53,182 bases of DNA. It comes from Xanthobacter agilis. GTDB lineage: Bacteria > Pseudomonadota > Alphaproteobacteria > Rhizobiales > Xanthobacteraceae. The stretch covers positions 1-53,182 of the forward strand of contig NZ_JABWGX010000032.1 of assembly GCF_021730435.1 (NCBI RefSeq). The letters are read 5' to 3'. The notes beneath the pieces are model-generated. The model ran no database searches and was not told where the DNA came from. It worked only from the letters and a program-made list of their open reading frames with translations. A program made the translations under genes and the position numbers. Position 1 is the stretch's first letter. Each line of letters begins with the position of its first letter. Shown here one piece after another: positions 41,688 to 50,547 of the stretch.

Positions 41688-42665
41688 TCACCCGGTGGTG
41701 AGCACCACCTTGCCCTTCACGCGGCGGCCCGCGATCTCGCCAATGGCCTCCGCGCATCGGTGGAGGGGGAAGGTCTTGTCCACATGGGCCGAGATGCGGC
41801 CCTCCCGCGCATAGCCCATGAGCTCTTGGATGGTGTCCCTGAGCCAGGGGGGACTTGAATTCGCCTGCGCGCCGAAGGCGACGCCCCGCGCATCGCAATT
41901 CTTCAGCAGCAGCAGGTTGAGCGGGATCTTCGGAATGGCGCCCGCGGCAAACCCCACGACCATGAAGCGCCCCTGCCAGCCCAACGCCCGCAAGGCCGGC
42001 TCGGCGAAATCCCCACCCACCGGGTCGTAGACCATGTCGAGCCCGCGCGGGCCAGCAAACGCCTTCAATCCCGCCTTCAGGTCGCCCGCCCCATAGTCGA
42101 AGCCTTCGTCCGCTCCATGGGCGCGTGCGAAAGCCACCTTGTCCGGTGATGAGGCGCAGCCGATGATGCGCGCGCCCAGGATCTTGCCGATCTCCACCGC
42201 CGCCAGACCCACCCCGCCGGAGGCGCCGAGCACCGCCAGGGTCTCGCCGGCCTTCAATTCTCCGCGATCCTTGAGGGCATAGACCGCGGTTCCGTAGGTC
42301 ACGACGAGGCCGGCCGCCTTCACGAGGTCAAGATCGTCGGGCACACGGGCCAGGAACTCGGCCGCCACCGCCACCTTCTCGCGGGCGGCGCCGGAGGTCA
42401 TGTAGCCGCAGACGCGGTCGCCGACGGCAAGCCCGCTCACCCCCACGCCCAAGGCGGACACATGGCCCGCGAACTCGGCGCCCGGGGAGAAGGGCAGCGG
42501 CGGCTTCACCTGGTAAAGATCGCGGATGATCAGCGTGTCGAAGAAATTGAGCCCGATCGCCGCGACGTCCACCACCACCTCTCCGGGGCCGGGCACCGGA
42601 TCGGGCAGATCGACCACATCGAGGGCTTCCGGGGGCCCATGACGCACGCACAGAACCGCCTTCAT
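41688..42665 (-). CDS. Zinc-independent MDR-family NADPH:quinone oxidoreductase
   Basis: A 325-residue medium-chain dehydrogenase/reductase of the quinone oxidoreductase branch. The N-terminal GroES-like domain has PGPGEVVVDVAAIGLNFFDTLI and PFSPGAEFAGHV. The Rossmann domain has VLGASGGVGLAAVEIGKILGARIIG. The Cys ligands of the structural zinc loop found in alcohol dehydrogenases are absent. It probably reduces quinones or activated double bonds with NADPH; the substrate is not known. Divergent from ialB with a 353-bp gap. Confidence 0.9.
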   Translation of the reverse strand: MKAVLCVRHGPPEALDVVDLPDPVPGPGEVVVDVAAIGLNFFDTLIIRDLYQVKPPLPFSPGAEFAGHVSALGVGVSGLAVGDRVCGYMTSGAAREKVAVAAEFLARVPDDLDLVKAAGLVVTYGTAVYALKDRGELKAGETLAVLGASGGVGLAAVEIGKILGARIIGCASSPDKVAFARAHGADEGFDYGAGDLKAGLKAFAGPRGLDMVYDPVGGDFAEPALRALGWQGRFMVVGFAAGAIPKIPLNLLLLKNCDARGVAFGAQANSSPPWLRDTIQELMGYAREGRISAHVDKTFPLHRCAEAIGEIAGRRVKGKVVLTTG

Positions 42666-43018
42666 GGCACCAGCCTCCGGTCTCGACCGCGCCCGCTCAC
42701 CATTGGTTTACCTTTTCGCAAAGGACTGGCGGCTAGGGTGGCCCGCCAGGGCGCGAGGTCCGGCGGCGCGGAATGCGTTCCAATCCGTCGAATTGGCGCC
42801 ATGGCCGGCGGCATCGCGCAAGATCCGCGGCCGCGTTTCGATCATGGAAGTTCGAGTTTTGCACACATTGAGGTGAGCGCGGTCGCCGGTTTAAGAAAAC
42901 GCAAGGCATGTTCGTCATCCTGCCGGCACCGCCTCGATCGCTCACGCGGCACACAGGCTCACCCCTCAATTTCGCCAGCCCGCGCCGCCACCGCGGGCCG
43001 CAACGAAAAGGAGAAGCT
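42666..43018. other. Divergent intergenic region, quinone reductase/ialB (353 bp)
   Basis: It contains the promoters of both neighbours. A ten-codon ATG frame at about 42844-42876 has no ribosome binding site and is not called. AAAGGAG just before 43019 is the ialB ribosome binding site. Nothing else was recognised. Confidence 0.4.
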
Positions 43019-43564
43019 ATGGCACCCCGTCGTGTCCGTCCGACGCGCCTTTTTCCGCGCTTTTTGTCGCTCCTCGGCGTTCTCGCCGCCGCCGCCCTGG
43101 CCACGCCGGCCGCGGCGCAGGGGCAGGGGCAGTCGAAGCCGATCGCCCAGTTCGGCGACTGGAGCGTCTATGCCTCCACGTCGAGCCCGAAGGTCTGCTA
43201 CGCCATCTCCCAGCCCAAGACCCGCCTGCCGGCGGGGCTGAAGCGTGATCCGGCCTATTTCTTCGTGTCCACCCGCCCCGGCGAGAGCGTGAAGAACGAG
43301 GTCAGCATCACCGTCGGCTTCCCCATGAAGGAGGGCTCGGATGCGACCCTCACCGTGGGTTCGCTCACGCTCCAGCTCTACACCAAGGACCAGGGGGCCT
43401 GGGTGCGCAACGTGGCGGACGAGACCAAGCTCGTGGACGCCATGCGCAAGGGCCGCGACCTCACCGTCGTGAGCACCTCGGCCAAGGGCAACCCGACCAC
43501 CGACAAATATTCCCTCTCCGGCATCGGCCAGGCGCTCGATCGCGCGACGCAGGAGTGCAAGTAG
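43019..43564 (+). CDS. Invasion-associated locus B (IalB) family protein
   Basis: A 181-residue exported protein with a signal peptide (about 1-33, ending AAA before QGQ) and an IalB core. The core begins FGDWSVYAS..SPKVCYAISQPKT and includes FFVSTRPGESVKNEVSITVGFPMKEGS, VRNVADETKLVDAMRKG and a C-terminal cysteine (QECK). The two cysteines could form a disulfide. IalB was named in Bartonella for erythrocyte entry, but the family is widespread in free-living alphaproteobacteria, so a virulence role should not be assumed. AAAGGAG lies 6 nt before the ATG. A double hairpin follows the stop. Confidence 0.88.
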   Translation: MAPRRVRPTRLFPRFLSLLGVLAAAALATPAAAQGQGQSKPIAQFGDWSVYASTSSPKVCYAISQPKTRLPAGLKRDPAYFFVSTRPGESVKNEVSITVGFPMKEGSDATLTVGSLTLQLYTKDQGAWVRNVADETKLVDAMRKGRDLTVVSTSAKGNPTTDKYSLSGIGQALDRATQECK

Positions 43565-43602
43565 CCGCGCCCGCGACAGGCGTGGCCACGGCAGGAGCGA
43601 TC

Positions 43603-43629
43603 TGGGGCATCCGCCGTGGCGGCGCCCCA
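43603..43629 (+). terminator. Composite hairpin after ialB
   Basis: TGGGGC (43603-43608) pairs with GCCCCA (43624-43629), and CCGCC (43611-43615) pairs with GGCGG (43618-43622) inside it. It lies 38 nt past the ialB stop and may terminate it before rlmN. Confidence 0.55.
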
Positions 43630-43693
43630 ATATGCTGGTTGAAGGCGTCTTCCCGACCCGTCGTGCCTGTGGAAAGGTGCGGCGGGACAGCTT

Positions 43694-44965
43694 ATGTGTG
43701 ACGTCATGACCCGCGCTTTCGAACCCGACCTCGCCGACGCCGCCGTGGCGCCCCCCTGTCCCTCGCCCGAGGACGGCCTTGCCGCGCCCGCGGGCGCGCT
43801 GCCCTCCCTCATCGGCCTCGACCGGGCGAAGCTCGCCGATGCGCTGGGCGTGGCGGGGGTTGCCGAGCGCGAGCGGCGCATGCGGGTGAACCAGCTATGG
43901 CACTGGATCTATCTGCGCGGCGCCACCGAGTTCGAGGAGATGACCAACGTCTCCAAGCATCTGCGGGCGAAGCTCGCGGCGCACTTCACGCTGGCCCGCC
44001 CCGAGATCGTGATGGAGCAGGTGTCGCAGGACGGCACCCGCAAGTGGCTGCTGCGCTTTCCCGCCGACCAGCCGGGCGAGAAGCCCCACGATATCGAGAC
44101 CGTCTACATCCCCGAAAGCGACCGCGGCACCCTGTGCGTGTCGAGCCAGGTCGGATGCACCCTCAATTGCGCCTTCTGCCACACCGGCACCCAGCGCCTG
44201 GTGCGCAATCTTACCGCCGCCGAGATCGTGTCCCAGGTGATGGTCGCGCGCGACCGGCTCGGCGACTATCCCGGCCGCGCGCGGGCGGTGGGGCCGGGCC
44301 TGCCCACCGAGGGCGATCGCCTCGTTACCAACATCGTCTTCATGGGCATGGGCGAGCCGCTTTATGCCTATGACAGCGTGAAGGAGGCCATCGAGATCCT
44401 CTCCGATGGCGATGGCCTTGGCCTCGGCCGGCGGCGGATCACGGTGTCCACCTCCGGCGTGGTGCCGGAGATTGAGCGGCTCGGCGCCGAGGTAGGCCCC
44501 ATGCTCGCCATCTCGCTGCACGCGGTGCGGGACGACCTGCGCGACGTGCTGGTGCCCATCAACAAGAAGTACCCCATCAAGGAACTGATGGAGGCCTGCC
44601 GCACCTATCCCGCCGCCTCCAACGCCAAGCGCATCACCTTCGAATATGTGATGCTGAAGGGCGTCAACGATTCGCCCGCCGACGCGCGCGCCTTGGTGAA
44701 GCTACTGGAAGGGGTGCCGGCCAAGATCAACCTCATCCCCTTCAACCCCTGGCCGGGCACGCAATATGAATGCTCCGACTGGGACACCATCGAGCGCTTC
44801 TCGGACATCGTGTTCCGGGCCGGCTATGCGAGCCCGGTGCGCACCCCGCGCGGGCGCGACATCCTCGCCGCATGCGGGCAATTGAAGAGCGAGAGCGAAA
44901 AGCTCTCGGCCCGAGAGCGCCTCGCCTATCGGGCCATGGCCGCCGCGGCGGAGGCGGCGGAATAG
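43694..44965 (+). CDS. rlmN: 23S rRNA/tRNA adenine-C2 methyltransferase RlmN
   Basis: Radical-SAM enzyme methylating A2503 of 23S rRNA and A37 of some tRNAs. 423 residues. The [4Fe-4S] ligands Cys155, Cys159 and Cys162 lie in [34 protein letters not shown] and [10 protein letters not shown] are characteristic, and a Cys occurs near the C-terminus ([19 protein letters not shown]) as the methyl-carrying residue. The start is uncertain between ATG 43694 and ATG 43706; neither has a clear Shine-Dalgarno sequence. It is followed after 31 bp by a small glyoxalase-fold remnant. Confidence 0.95.
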   Translation: MCDVMTRAFEPDLADAAVAPPCPSPEDGLAAPAGALPSLIGLDRAKLADALGVAGVAERERRMRVNQLWHWIYLRGATEFEEMTNVSKHLRAKLAAHFTLARPEIVMEQVSQDGTRKWLLRFPADQPGEKPHDIETVYIPESDRGTLCVSSQVGCTLNCAFCHTGTQRLVRNLTAAEIVSQVMVARDRLGDYPGRARAVGPGLPTEGDRLVTNIVFMGMGEPLYAYDSVKEAIEILSDGDGLGLGRRRITVSTSGVVPEIERLGAEVGPMLAISLHAVRDDLRDVLVPINKKYPIKELMEACRTYPAASNAKRITFEYVMLKGVNDSPADARALVKLLEGVPAKINLIPFNPWPGTQYECSDWDTIERFSDIVFRAGYASPVRTPRGRDILAACGQLKSESEKLSARERLAYRAMAAAAEAAE

Positions 44966-44996
44966 GCCGGCGCGCCGCGGCCGAGGGGGCGGGCGG

Positions 44997-45191
44997 ATGC
45001 TGGACCATATGGGCCTCTCGGTGACCGATCTCGAGCGTTCGCGGGCGTTCTATCTCGCCGCCCTGGCGGCCGGCGGGCGCGACAATGGTGCGCCGGGCCT
45101 CCGGCCCCCTGACCACCCCGATTATTATGCGGCCTTCGTGCTCGACCCCGACGGCATCAATGTGGAAGTCGTCTGCCGTCGGCCGGCCTGA
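44997..45191 (+). pseudogene. Internally deleted VOC/glyoxalase-family remnant
   Basis: A 64-residue frame that looks like a vicinal-oxygen-chelate protein missing its middle. The start (MLDHMGLSVTDLERSRAFYLAALA) is the usual VOC N-terminus. The end (GGRDNGAPGLRPPDHPDYYAAFVLDPDGINVEVVC) is the usual C-terminus of the same type of 120-130 residue protein. In intact relatives an AFY-AALA-like segment occurs twice, once near the start and once before GGRDNG; here only one copy remains. About 60 residues seem to have been lost in frame between these two segments. Metal-site residues from the middle are gone, so the product is probably inactive. Reading frame and stop are intact. Confidence 0.7.
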
Positions 45192-45202
45192 GGAAACTGC
45201 CC

Positions 45203-45763
45203 GTGGATATGCTCGTCCGTCTTCTGCTGCGCCTGCTGCTGGTGCCACTCGGCTACTTCGCCGCCGTACTGGCCGGCGCGGTGGTGATCGTGGTGGGCCA
45301 ATGGCGGATCGGCACCCTGTTCGACGATCTGCCGCCCGACGACGTGGCGCTGGGCATGGTCATCGCGGTGATCTCCACCGTGACCTTCCTGATGCTGCTG
45401 TTGTCGCTGATGTGGCTGGTGGCGTCGGTGGGCATCTTGTTCTCGGAAGCGTTCGCGGTGCGCTCGTGGCTGTTTCACGCGGCCAACGGCGCGGTCTCGG
45501 CCTTCGTGGCGAACCAGCTCTTTGCCAAGGACGCCGGCGCGCTGGAGGTGGGCGACGGCTTCTATATCCTCGCCGCCGGGCTGGCGGGCGGACTTGCCTA
45601 TTGGGTGGTGGCGGGGTCCACCGCCGGCTTCTTCAAGCCGGTGCTGCTCTCACCCGCCGAGCGTGCCGCCCGCCGGCGGCGCCCGGCACCGGACATGCCG
45701 CAGCCAGACCCGCCGCAGCCAGACCCGCCGCGGCCCGACCCGCCGCCCCCGGGGGCGGCCTGA
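45203..45763 (+). CDS. Four-helix membrane protein with Pro-rich tail
   Basis: A 186-residue hypothetical membrane protein with about four hydrophobic segments (10-32, 51-78, 84-105 and 118-142). The C-terminal cytoplasmic tail (about 150-186) is Arg/Pro-rich and contains three PQPDP-type repeats encoded by a 15-bp DNA repeat. A GTG start at 45203 is preferred because GAGGAA lies 7 nt upstream; the ATG at 45209 is an alternative. No family recognised. It follows the glyoxalase remnant by 11 bp and precedes the chorismate mutase gene by 95 bp, so it may be cotranscribed with rlmN. Confidence 0.72.
   Translation: MDMLVRLLLRLLLVPLGYFAAVLAGAVVIVVGQWRIGTLFDDLPPDDVALGMVIAVISTVTFLMLLLSLMWLVASVGILFSEAFAVRSWLFHAANGAVSAFVANQLFAKDAGALEVGDGFYILAAGLAGGLAYWVVAGSTAGFFKPVLLSPAERAARRRRPAPDMPQPDPPQPDPPRPDPPPPGAA
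45701..45745 (+). repeat. 15-bp tandem repeat coding for PQPDP
   Basis: Three consecutive 15-bp units: two identical (CAGCCAGACCCGCCG at 45701 and 45716) and one diverged (45731). They encode the Pro-rich tail of the four-helix membrane protein. Confidence 0.8.
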
Positions 45764-45858
45764 TGCTTGCGGCTCCCGCGTGCGAGAGGGGCGAAGGCCA
45801 ACATTCCTTTGATTCTCGCCACCGTTCCCGCTAAGCCTCGCCACGAGCCGGCACCATC

Positions 45859-46695
45859 ATGACACACCCTTCAGCCCCCCCCTCCCTTGCCGATCTGCGC
45901 GCCGAGATCGACCGCATTGACGCGGCCATGCATCACCTCCTCATGGAGCGCAGCGCCATCATCGATCGCTTGGTGCAGGTGAAGCGGAGCCAGGGCACCG
46001 AGGGCGGTTCCGCCTTTCGCCCCGCCCGCGAGGCCGACATGATGCGTCGCCTGGTGGAGCGCCACCACGGCCTTTTGCCCCTCGACACGGTGGAAAGCAT
46101 CTGGCGGGTCATCATCGCCACCTTCACCTATGTGCAGGCCCCCTATGCCGTGCATGCCGATCTCGCCGTGGGCGAGCCGGCCATGCGCGACAGCGCGCGC
46201 TTCCATTTCGGCTTCACCGTGCCGTTCGTGCCGCACATGGGGGCGAGCGGGGTGATCGAGGCGGTGGAAGCCTCCAAGGGCGACCTCGGCCTGCTGCCGG
46301 CCACCGTCGGCACCATCCCCTGGTGGACCGCGCTGGAGCCCGAGCGCGCGCCGAAGATCATCGCCCGCCTGCCGTTCGTGGAGCGGGCGGACCACCCCGC
46401 CGCCTTGCCGGTATTCGTGGTGTCCCATCCCATTCCGGACGCGGCGGTCACCGAGGTACGGGTCTATTCGGTGCGGGTTTCGGGCTGGAGCGCCCGCGCC
46501 GGCCATGCCCTGCCGGCCTTCGCCGAGGTGCTGATCGCCCCCGATGAGGCCCTCGACGGGGCGGCCCTGCTGGTGTCGCTGCCGCCGGGCCATGATATTG
46601 GCGAAGTGCTCACCGCCCTGAAGGGCGCGGGCGCCGGCATCCGCGGCATGTGCGCCGTGGGCAGCCATGCCGCCATCCACAAGGTTCACGCGTGA
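45859..46695 (+). CDS. Chorismate mutase with C-terminal PDT-like domain
   Basis: A 278-residue protein. Residues about 8-95 form an AroQ-type chorismate mutase helix bundle (LADLRAEIDRIDAAMHHLLMERSAIIDRLVQVKR), which converts chorismate to prephenate. The remaining part looks like a degenerate prephenate dehydratase or periplasmic-binding-like domain (GVIEAVEASKGDLGLLPATVGTIPWW and after). I see no convincing PDT catalytic Thr motif, so dehydratase activity is doubtful. It lies 104 bp upstream of hisC, itself coupled to tyrA, giving the chorismate-to-tyrosine order. The homologue arrangement is common in Hyphomicrobiales. Confidence 0.88.
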   Translation: MTHPSAPPSLADLRAEIDRIDAAMHHLLMERSAIIDRLVQVKRSQGTEGGSAFRPAREADMMRRLVERHHGLLPLDTVESIWRVIIATFTYVQAPYAVHADLAVGEPAMRDSARFHFGFTVPFVPHMGASGVIEAVEASKGDLGLLPATVGTIPWWTALEPERAPKIIARLPFVERADHPAALPVFVVSHPIPDAAVTEVRVYSVRVSGWSARAGHALPAFAEVLIAPDEALDGAALLVSLPPGHDIGEVLTALKGAGAGIRGMCAVGSHAAIHKVHA

Positions 46696-46799
46696 ACGCG
46701 TAAAGCCGGTTCTCGTCCCTGCCACGGGCGCGCCGAACCGGAAGCTGGCCCTGCTGCGGCGTGCCGCCGCGGGCCGAAAGTGTCCTGGAGTTGCCTTCG

Positions 46800-47930
46800 A
46801 TGTCCGCCGTGCTGAATGACCCCGCCATCCCCTCCCGTCCGCAGCCGCGTCCGGGCGTGCTCCAGATCGAGGCTTATGTGCCGGGCAAGAGCCATGCGCC
46901 GGGGGTGGAGAAGGTGTTCAAGCTCTCCTCCAACGAGACGCCCCTCGGCCCGAGCGAGAAGGCCGTAACCGCCTTCAACGCGGCGGCGCGGACCCTCCAG
47001 GACTATCCCGACGGCGCCGCCCATGTGCTGCGCGAGGCCATCGCCCGCGCCCAGGGGCTCGATCCGGACCGCATCATCTGCGGCGCCGGCTCCGACGAGC
47101 TGCTGAACCTTGTCACCCACACCTTCGTGGGACCGGGAGACGAGGTGCTGTTCTCCGAGCATGGCTTCCTCGTGTACCGCATCGCGGCGCTTGCGGCCGG
47201 CGGCGTGCCGGTGGTGGCCAAGGAGGCCAACCTCACCACCGACGTGGATGCCCTTCTCGCCAAGGTCACCGCGCGCACCCGCGTGGTGTTCGTGGCCAAT
47301 CCCAACAACCCGACCGGTACCTACATTCCCTTCAGCGAGGTCAAGCGCCTGCACGCCGGCCTGCCGCCGAACGTGCTGCTGGTGCTCGACGCCGCTTATG
47401 CGGAATATGTGCGCCGGAACGATTACGAGACCGGGCTGGAACTCGCTTTGTCGGCCGAGAACGTGCTGATGACCCGCACCTTCTCCAAGATCCACGGCCT
47501 CGCGGCCTTGCGCATCGGCTGGGCGGTGGGACCGGCCCCCATCATCGACGCCCTGAACCGGGTGCGCGGCCCCTTCAACATGAACACCCCGGCCCTGCTC
47601 GCCGGCGCCGCCGCCATCGAGGATGTGGCCCATGTGGAAAAGGCGGTGGCCCACAATGCCGAGTGGCTGCCCTGGCTCACCACCCAGATTGGCAAGCTCG
47701 GCCTCAATGTCACGCCCTCGGTGGCCAATTTCCTGCTGATCCACTTCCCGCCGGAGAAGGGGCGCACCGCCAAGGAGGCGGATGCCTTCCTCACCCGGCG
47801 CGGGCTGATCCTGCGCTCGGTCGCGTCCTATGGCCTGCCCGACGCCCTGCGCATGACGGTGGGCAGCGCCGAAGCCAACCTCAAGGTGGTCGAGGCCCTC
47901 AAGGACTTCCTGGAAGGAAAACCGGCGTGA
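46800..47930 (+). CDS. hisC: Histidinol-phosphate / aromatic aminotransferase
   Basis: A 376-residue PLP aminotransferase of fold type I, HisC family. The Schiff-base Lys230 lies in [16 protein letters not shown], with [10 protein letters not shown] and LDAAYAEY as PLP contacts and [11 protein letters not shown] at the N-terminus. In organisms with the chorismate mutase-hisC-tyrA order this enzyme usually also transaminates prephenate or 4-hydroxyphenylpyruvate. The start at 46800 (MSAVLNDP) has GGAG upstream; the frame is open 13 codons further. The stop overlaps the tyrA GTG start by 4 bp (GTGA). Confidence 0.94.
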   Translation: MSAVLNDPAIPSRPQPRPGVLQIEAYVPGKSHAPGVEKVFKLSSNETPLGPSEKAVTAFNAAARTLQDYPDGAAHVLREAIARAQGLDPDRIICGAGSDELLNLVTHTFVGPGDEVLFSEHGFLVYRIAALAAGGVPVVAKEANLTTDVDALLAKVTARTRVVFVANPNNPTGTYIPFSEVKRLHAGLPPNVLLVLDAAYAEYVRRNDYETGLELALSAENVLMTRTFSKIHGLAALRIGWAVGPAPIIDALNRVRGPFNMNTPALLAGAAAIEDVAHVEKAVAHNAEWLPWLTTQIGKLGLNVTPSVANFLLIHFPPEKGRTAKEADAFLTRRGLILRSVASYGLPDALRMTVGSAEANLKVVEALKDFLEGKPA

Positions 47931-48868
47931 GCGTGCCGCGCGTGAAGCGCCTTGCGGTGATCGGCGCGGGGCTCATCGGGTCCTCGCTCGCCCGCGCCGT
48001 GCGCGAGAAGCACTTGGCCGAGACCCTGGTGGTGGCGGACCGCGACCCGGCCGTGCGCCGCCGGGTGATGGAGCTGGGCTTCGCCGATGAGGTTCCGGCG
48101 ACCGCGGCCGAGGCCGCGCGCGACGCGGACATGGTCATCGCCTGCGTGCCGGTGGGGGCATCCCGCGCCATCGCCGCCGAGGTAGGGCCGGAGCTGAAGC
48201 CCGGCGCCATCCTCTCCGACGTGGGCTCGGTGAAGGGCGCGGTTCTGGAGGCCATGGCGCCCCATGTGCCGGCCCATGCCCACCTAGTCCCCGCCCATCC
48301 GGTGGCGGGCACGGAATTTTCAGGCCCGGACGCGGGTTTCGCGAGCCTGTTCGAGAACCGCTGGTGCATCGTCACCCCGCCCGAGGGCGCCGACCCCGAG
48401 GCGGTGGAGAAACTCGCCACGCTCTGGCGGGGCATGGGCGCCAATGTGGAATTCATGAGCGCCCAGCACCACGACCTGGTGCTCGCCATCACCTCCCATG
48501 TGCCCCACCTCATCGCCTACAACATCGTGGGCACGGCGGCGGAGCTGGAGGAAACGCTGGCCTCCGAGGTCATCAAGTTCTCCGCCGGCGGCTTCCGCGA
48601 CTTCACGCGCATCGCCTCATCCGATCCCACCATGTGGCGCGACGTGTTCCTCTACAATCGGGACGCGGTGCTGGAGATGCTGGGCCGCTTCACCGAGGAC
48701 CTGACGGCGCTTCAGCGCGCCATCCGCTATGGCGACGGCGACACCTTGTTCGCCCATTTCACCCGCACCCGCGCCATCCGCCGCTCCATCATCGAGCAGG
48801 GTCAGGAAACCGCCGCTCCCGACTTCGGCCGCCGCGCGGCGGAAAAGCCCAAGCACGAGCAGAGCTGA
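47927..48868 (+). CDS. tyrA: Prephenate/arogenate dehydrogenase
   Basis: A 313-residue NAD(P)-dependent dehydrogenase for tyrosine synthesis (TyrA/TyrC type). The Rossmann motif [10 protein letters not shown] is at about residues 11-20. DVGSVKG and [14 protein letters not shown] carry the catalytic-region His, and a C-terminal all-helical dimer domain follows ([16 protein letters not shown]). No ACT domain is present. A GTG start at 47927 is assigned because it overlaps the hisC stop (GTGA) and gives the correct family N-terminus. It is last in the aromatic operon and convergent with the MaoC genes. Confidence 0.94.
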   Translation: MSVPRVKRLAVIGAGLIGSSLARAVREKHLAETLVVADRDPAVRRRVMELGFADEVPATAAEAARDADMVIACVPVGASRAIAAEVGPELKPGAILSDVGSVKGAVLEAMAPHVPAHAHLVPAHPVAGTEFSGPDAGFASLFENRWCIVTPPEGADPEAVEKLATLWRGMGANVEFMSAQHHDLVLAITSHVPHLIAYNIVGTAAELEETLASEVIKFSAGGFRDFTRIASSDPTMWRDVFLYNRDAVLEMLGRFTEDLTALQRAIRYGDGDTLFAHFTRTRAIRRSIIEQGQETAAPDFGRRAAEKPKHEQS

Positions 48869-49008
48869 GGGCGGGCGGGGCCGATCCCGCTCTCTGGGCG
48901 GGGGACACGGGCGCTCCAGGCGCGCGCCGTGACCCGATGGGAACCCGGATCGCCCGCGCTCCACGCCTCCGGGCAAGAGCCTGCGGGCAAGAGCCCGGCG
49001 GCAGCGAA

Positions 49009-49473
49009 TCAGACGTTGCGCCGCCGCACCAGCACCGCGCCCTCGAAATCAAACACCAGATCCCCGTGCTGGTTGGTGCCGGTGTTGTGGGAGCGCACCA
49101 CGCCCCATTCCGGCTTGCTGCGGCTCGCCGTTTTCTCCGTCACCTCGGAGGTGTAGGTGATGGTGTCGCCGGCATAGACCGGCTTCAGCCAGCGCATGTT
49201 GCGGAACCCCGGAGACGCGCCGGCGGCGCGCACCGGCTTGCCCTCGGCGAGGGTGCGTGCCTGATAGTCCATCAGGCATTTCATCCAGGTGGCCGCGGTG
49301 TGCCAGCCGGAGGCGCACAGGGCGCCGAACGGCGAGCGCCTGGCCGCCTCCTCGTCCACATGGAAAGGTTGCGGATCGTAGACGCTGGCGAAGGCGATGA
49401 TCTCCTCGCGGGTGAAGGTGTGGCTGCCGAGAACGGCGGACAGGCCGATTTCCACGTCTTCGAAATAGTTCAT
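49009..49473 (-). CDS. MaoC-family hot-dog dehydratase (copy 1)
   Basis: A 154-residue single hot-dog domain with the MaoC active-site pattern FASVYDPQPFHVDEEAA (catalytic Asp and His, about residues 28-44) followed by FGALCASGWHT. R-specific enoyl-CoA hydratases have this pattern, but several MaoC-like proteins act on other thioesters, so the substrate is uncertain. The ATG at 49473 overlaps the stop of the next gene upstream by 4 bp. One of three homologous genes in tandem (49009, 49470, 50050), all on the minus strand. Confidence 0.88.
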   Translation of the reverse strand: MNYFEDVEIGLSAVLGSHTFTREEIIAFASVYDPQPFHVDEEAARRSPFGALCASGWHTAATWMKCLMDYQARTLAEGKPVRAAGASPGFRNMRWLKPVYAGDTITYTSEVTEKTASRSKPEWGVVRSHNTGTNQHGDLVFDFEGAVLVRRRNV

Positions 49474-49934
49474 GCGAGGCGCGCCCCCGGGTTGCGGCGT
49501 CCGATCATGATGACGCAGGTCTGGTCCACGACGACGGTCTTGTCCGGCTTCACCAGCTCGAAGCGGAACGTGGCGAGGCCCATTTCCGGCCGGCTCTTGG
49601 AGGTGCGCGCCTCCAGCACCGTGCGGCGCAGGGTCAGCGTGTCGCCCGGCCGCACCGGGGCAAGCCAATTGTTCTCGGTGACGCCGGGCGAGCCCATGCC
49701 CGCCGTGCGCAGCAGGAAGCCGTCGCAGATGAGGCGCATCATGATGGCGCAGGTGTGCCAGCCCGAGGCCGCGAGCCCGCCCAGGACCGATTTCGCCCCC
49801 GCCGCGGCATCGATGTGCATGGGCTGGGGGTCGAACTCCCGCGCGAAGGTGACGATTTCCTCCTCGGTCATGGTGTGAGACCCGAACGTCTTCACCTCAC
49901 CGACGATGAAGTCCTCAAAGAAGAAATCCGCCAA
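49470..49934 (-). CDS. MaoC-family hot-dog dehydratase (copy 2)
   Basis: A 154-residue paralogue of copy 1, with AREFDPQPMHIDAAAG and LGGLAASGWHT as the active-site region. A TTG start at 49934 is proposed: it is preceded by GGGGGAGG with a 6-nt spacer and gives exactly the same length as copy 1 (ADFFFEDF versus NYFEDVEI at the N-terminus). The frame stays open upstream into poor-quality sequence. The two copies could form a heteromeric hydratase, since both are translated in a coupled way (ATGA overlap). Confidence 0.87.
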   Translation of the reverse strand: MADFFFEDFIVGEVKTFGSHTMTEEEIVTFAREFDPQPMHIDAAAGAKSVLGGLAASGWHTCAIMMRLICDGFLLRTAGMGSPGVTENNWLAPVRPGDTLTLRRTVLEARTSKSRPEMGLATFRFELVKPDKTVVVDQTCVIMIGRRNPGARLA

Positions 49935-50049
49935 CGCACGCCTCCCCCTGTTCGCGCCGATCCAAGGGGAGGACGCCGCAAACGTCAAGGTGCCGTGGGG
50001 AAGAGCATGAACACCGGCCGCCGGCGCGCGCCCACGCGAAGCACGACCG

Positions 50050-50532
50050 CTACCCCCGGATCCGCGCTGCGGGCTCGCCCTCCGGCGCCAGGTGGCTGAG
50101 CTCAAACGCCATCACCTCGGCGCCGTCCTCCCGCCGCGCGCTGTTGCGGCGGCGGACGATGGTCCATCCCGGCCGGCTGCCGCTGGCGCGCGCCTCCAGG
50201 ACTTCGGTCAGGAACACGAGGCGATCACCGGCATGGACCGGTGCCGTCCATCGCAGCGCCCGCAGGCCGAAGCCGACGCCCACCGGCGAAACGATCCGCG
50301 GATGGTCAGAGGGCACCGCCGGCGCGCTGCCGCCGGTGCCCTGCGTGCGCACGAAAAAGCCCATCCACACGCACACCACATGCCAGCCGGACGCCACCAG
50401 CCCTCCGAAAGGCGCGTGCCGTGCCGCCTCCGCATCCACATGGACAGGCTGCGGATCGAAATTCAGCGCGAAGCGCGTGATCTCCGCTTCCGTAAAGGTG
50501 AAGCGGCCGATCTCCACCGGCGCGGCGTCCAT
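50050..50532 (-). CDS. MaoC-family hot-dog protein (copy 3)
   Basis: A 160-residue third paralogue with ALNFDPQPVHVDAEAA and FGGLVASGWHVV. The DPQP-x-H-x-D motif is conserved with copies 1 and 2, while the rest has diverged more, with an insertion around GVGFGLRALRW. Its start lies 15 bp from the ychF stop on the same strand, so it is probably read through from ychF, and 115 bp separate it from copy 2. The function is probably a hydratase; the substrate is unknown. Confidence 0.87.
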   Translation of the reverse strand: MDAAPVEIGRFTFTEAEITRFALNFDPQPVHVDAEAARHAPFGGLVASGWHVVCVWMGFFVRTQGTGGSAPAVPSDHPRIVSPVGVGFGLRALRWTAPVHAGDRLVFLTEVLEARASGSRPGWTIVRRRNSARREDGAEVMAFELSHLAPEGEPAARIRG

Positions 50533-50547
50533 GAGGTTTCGGCGCCT

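Noticed and set aside
42844-42876. Ten-codon ATG frame upstream of ialB
   Set aside because: No ribosome binding site, no amino-acid bias and no associated hairpins, so not a leader peptide.
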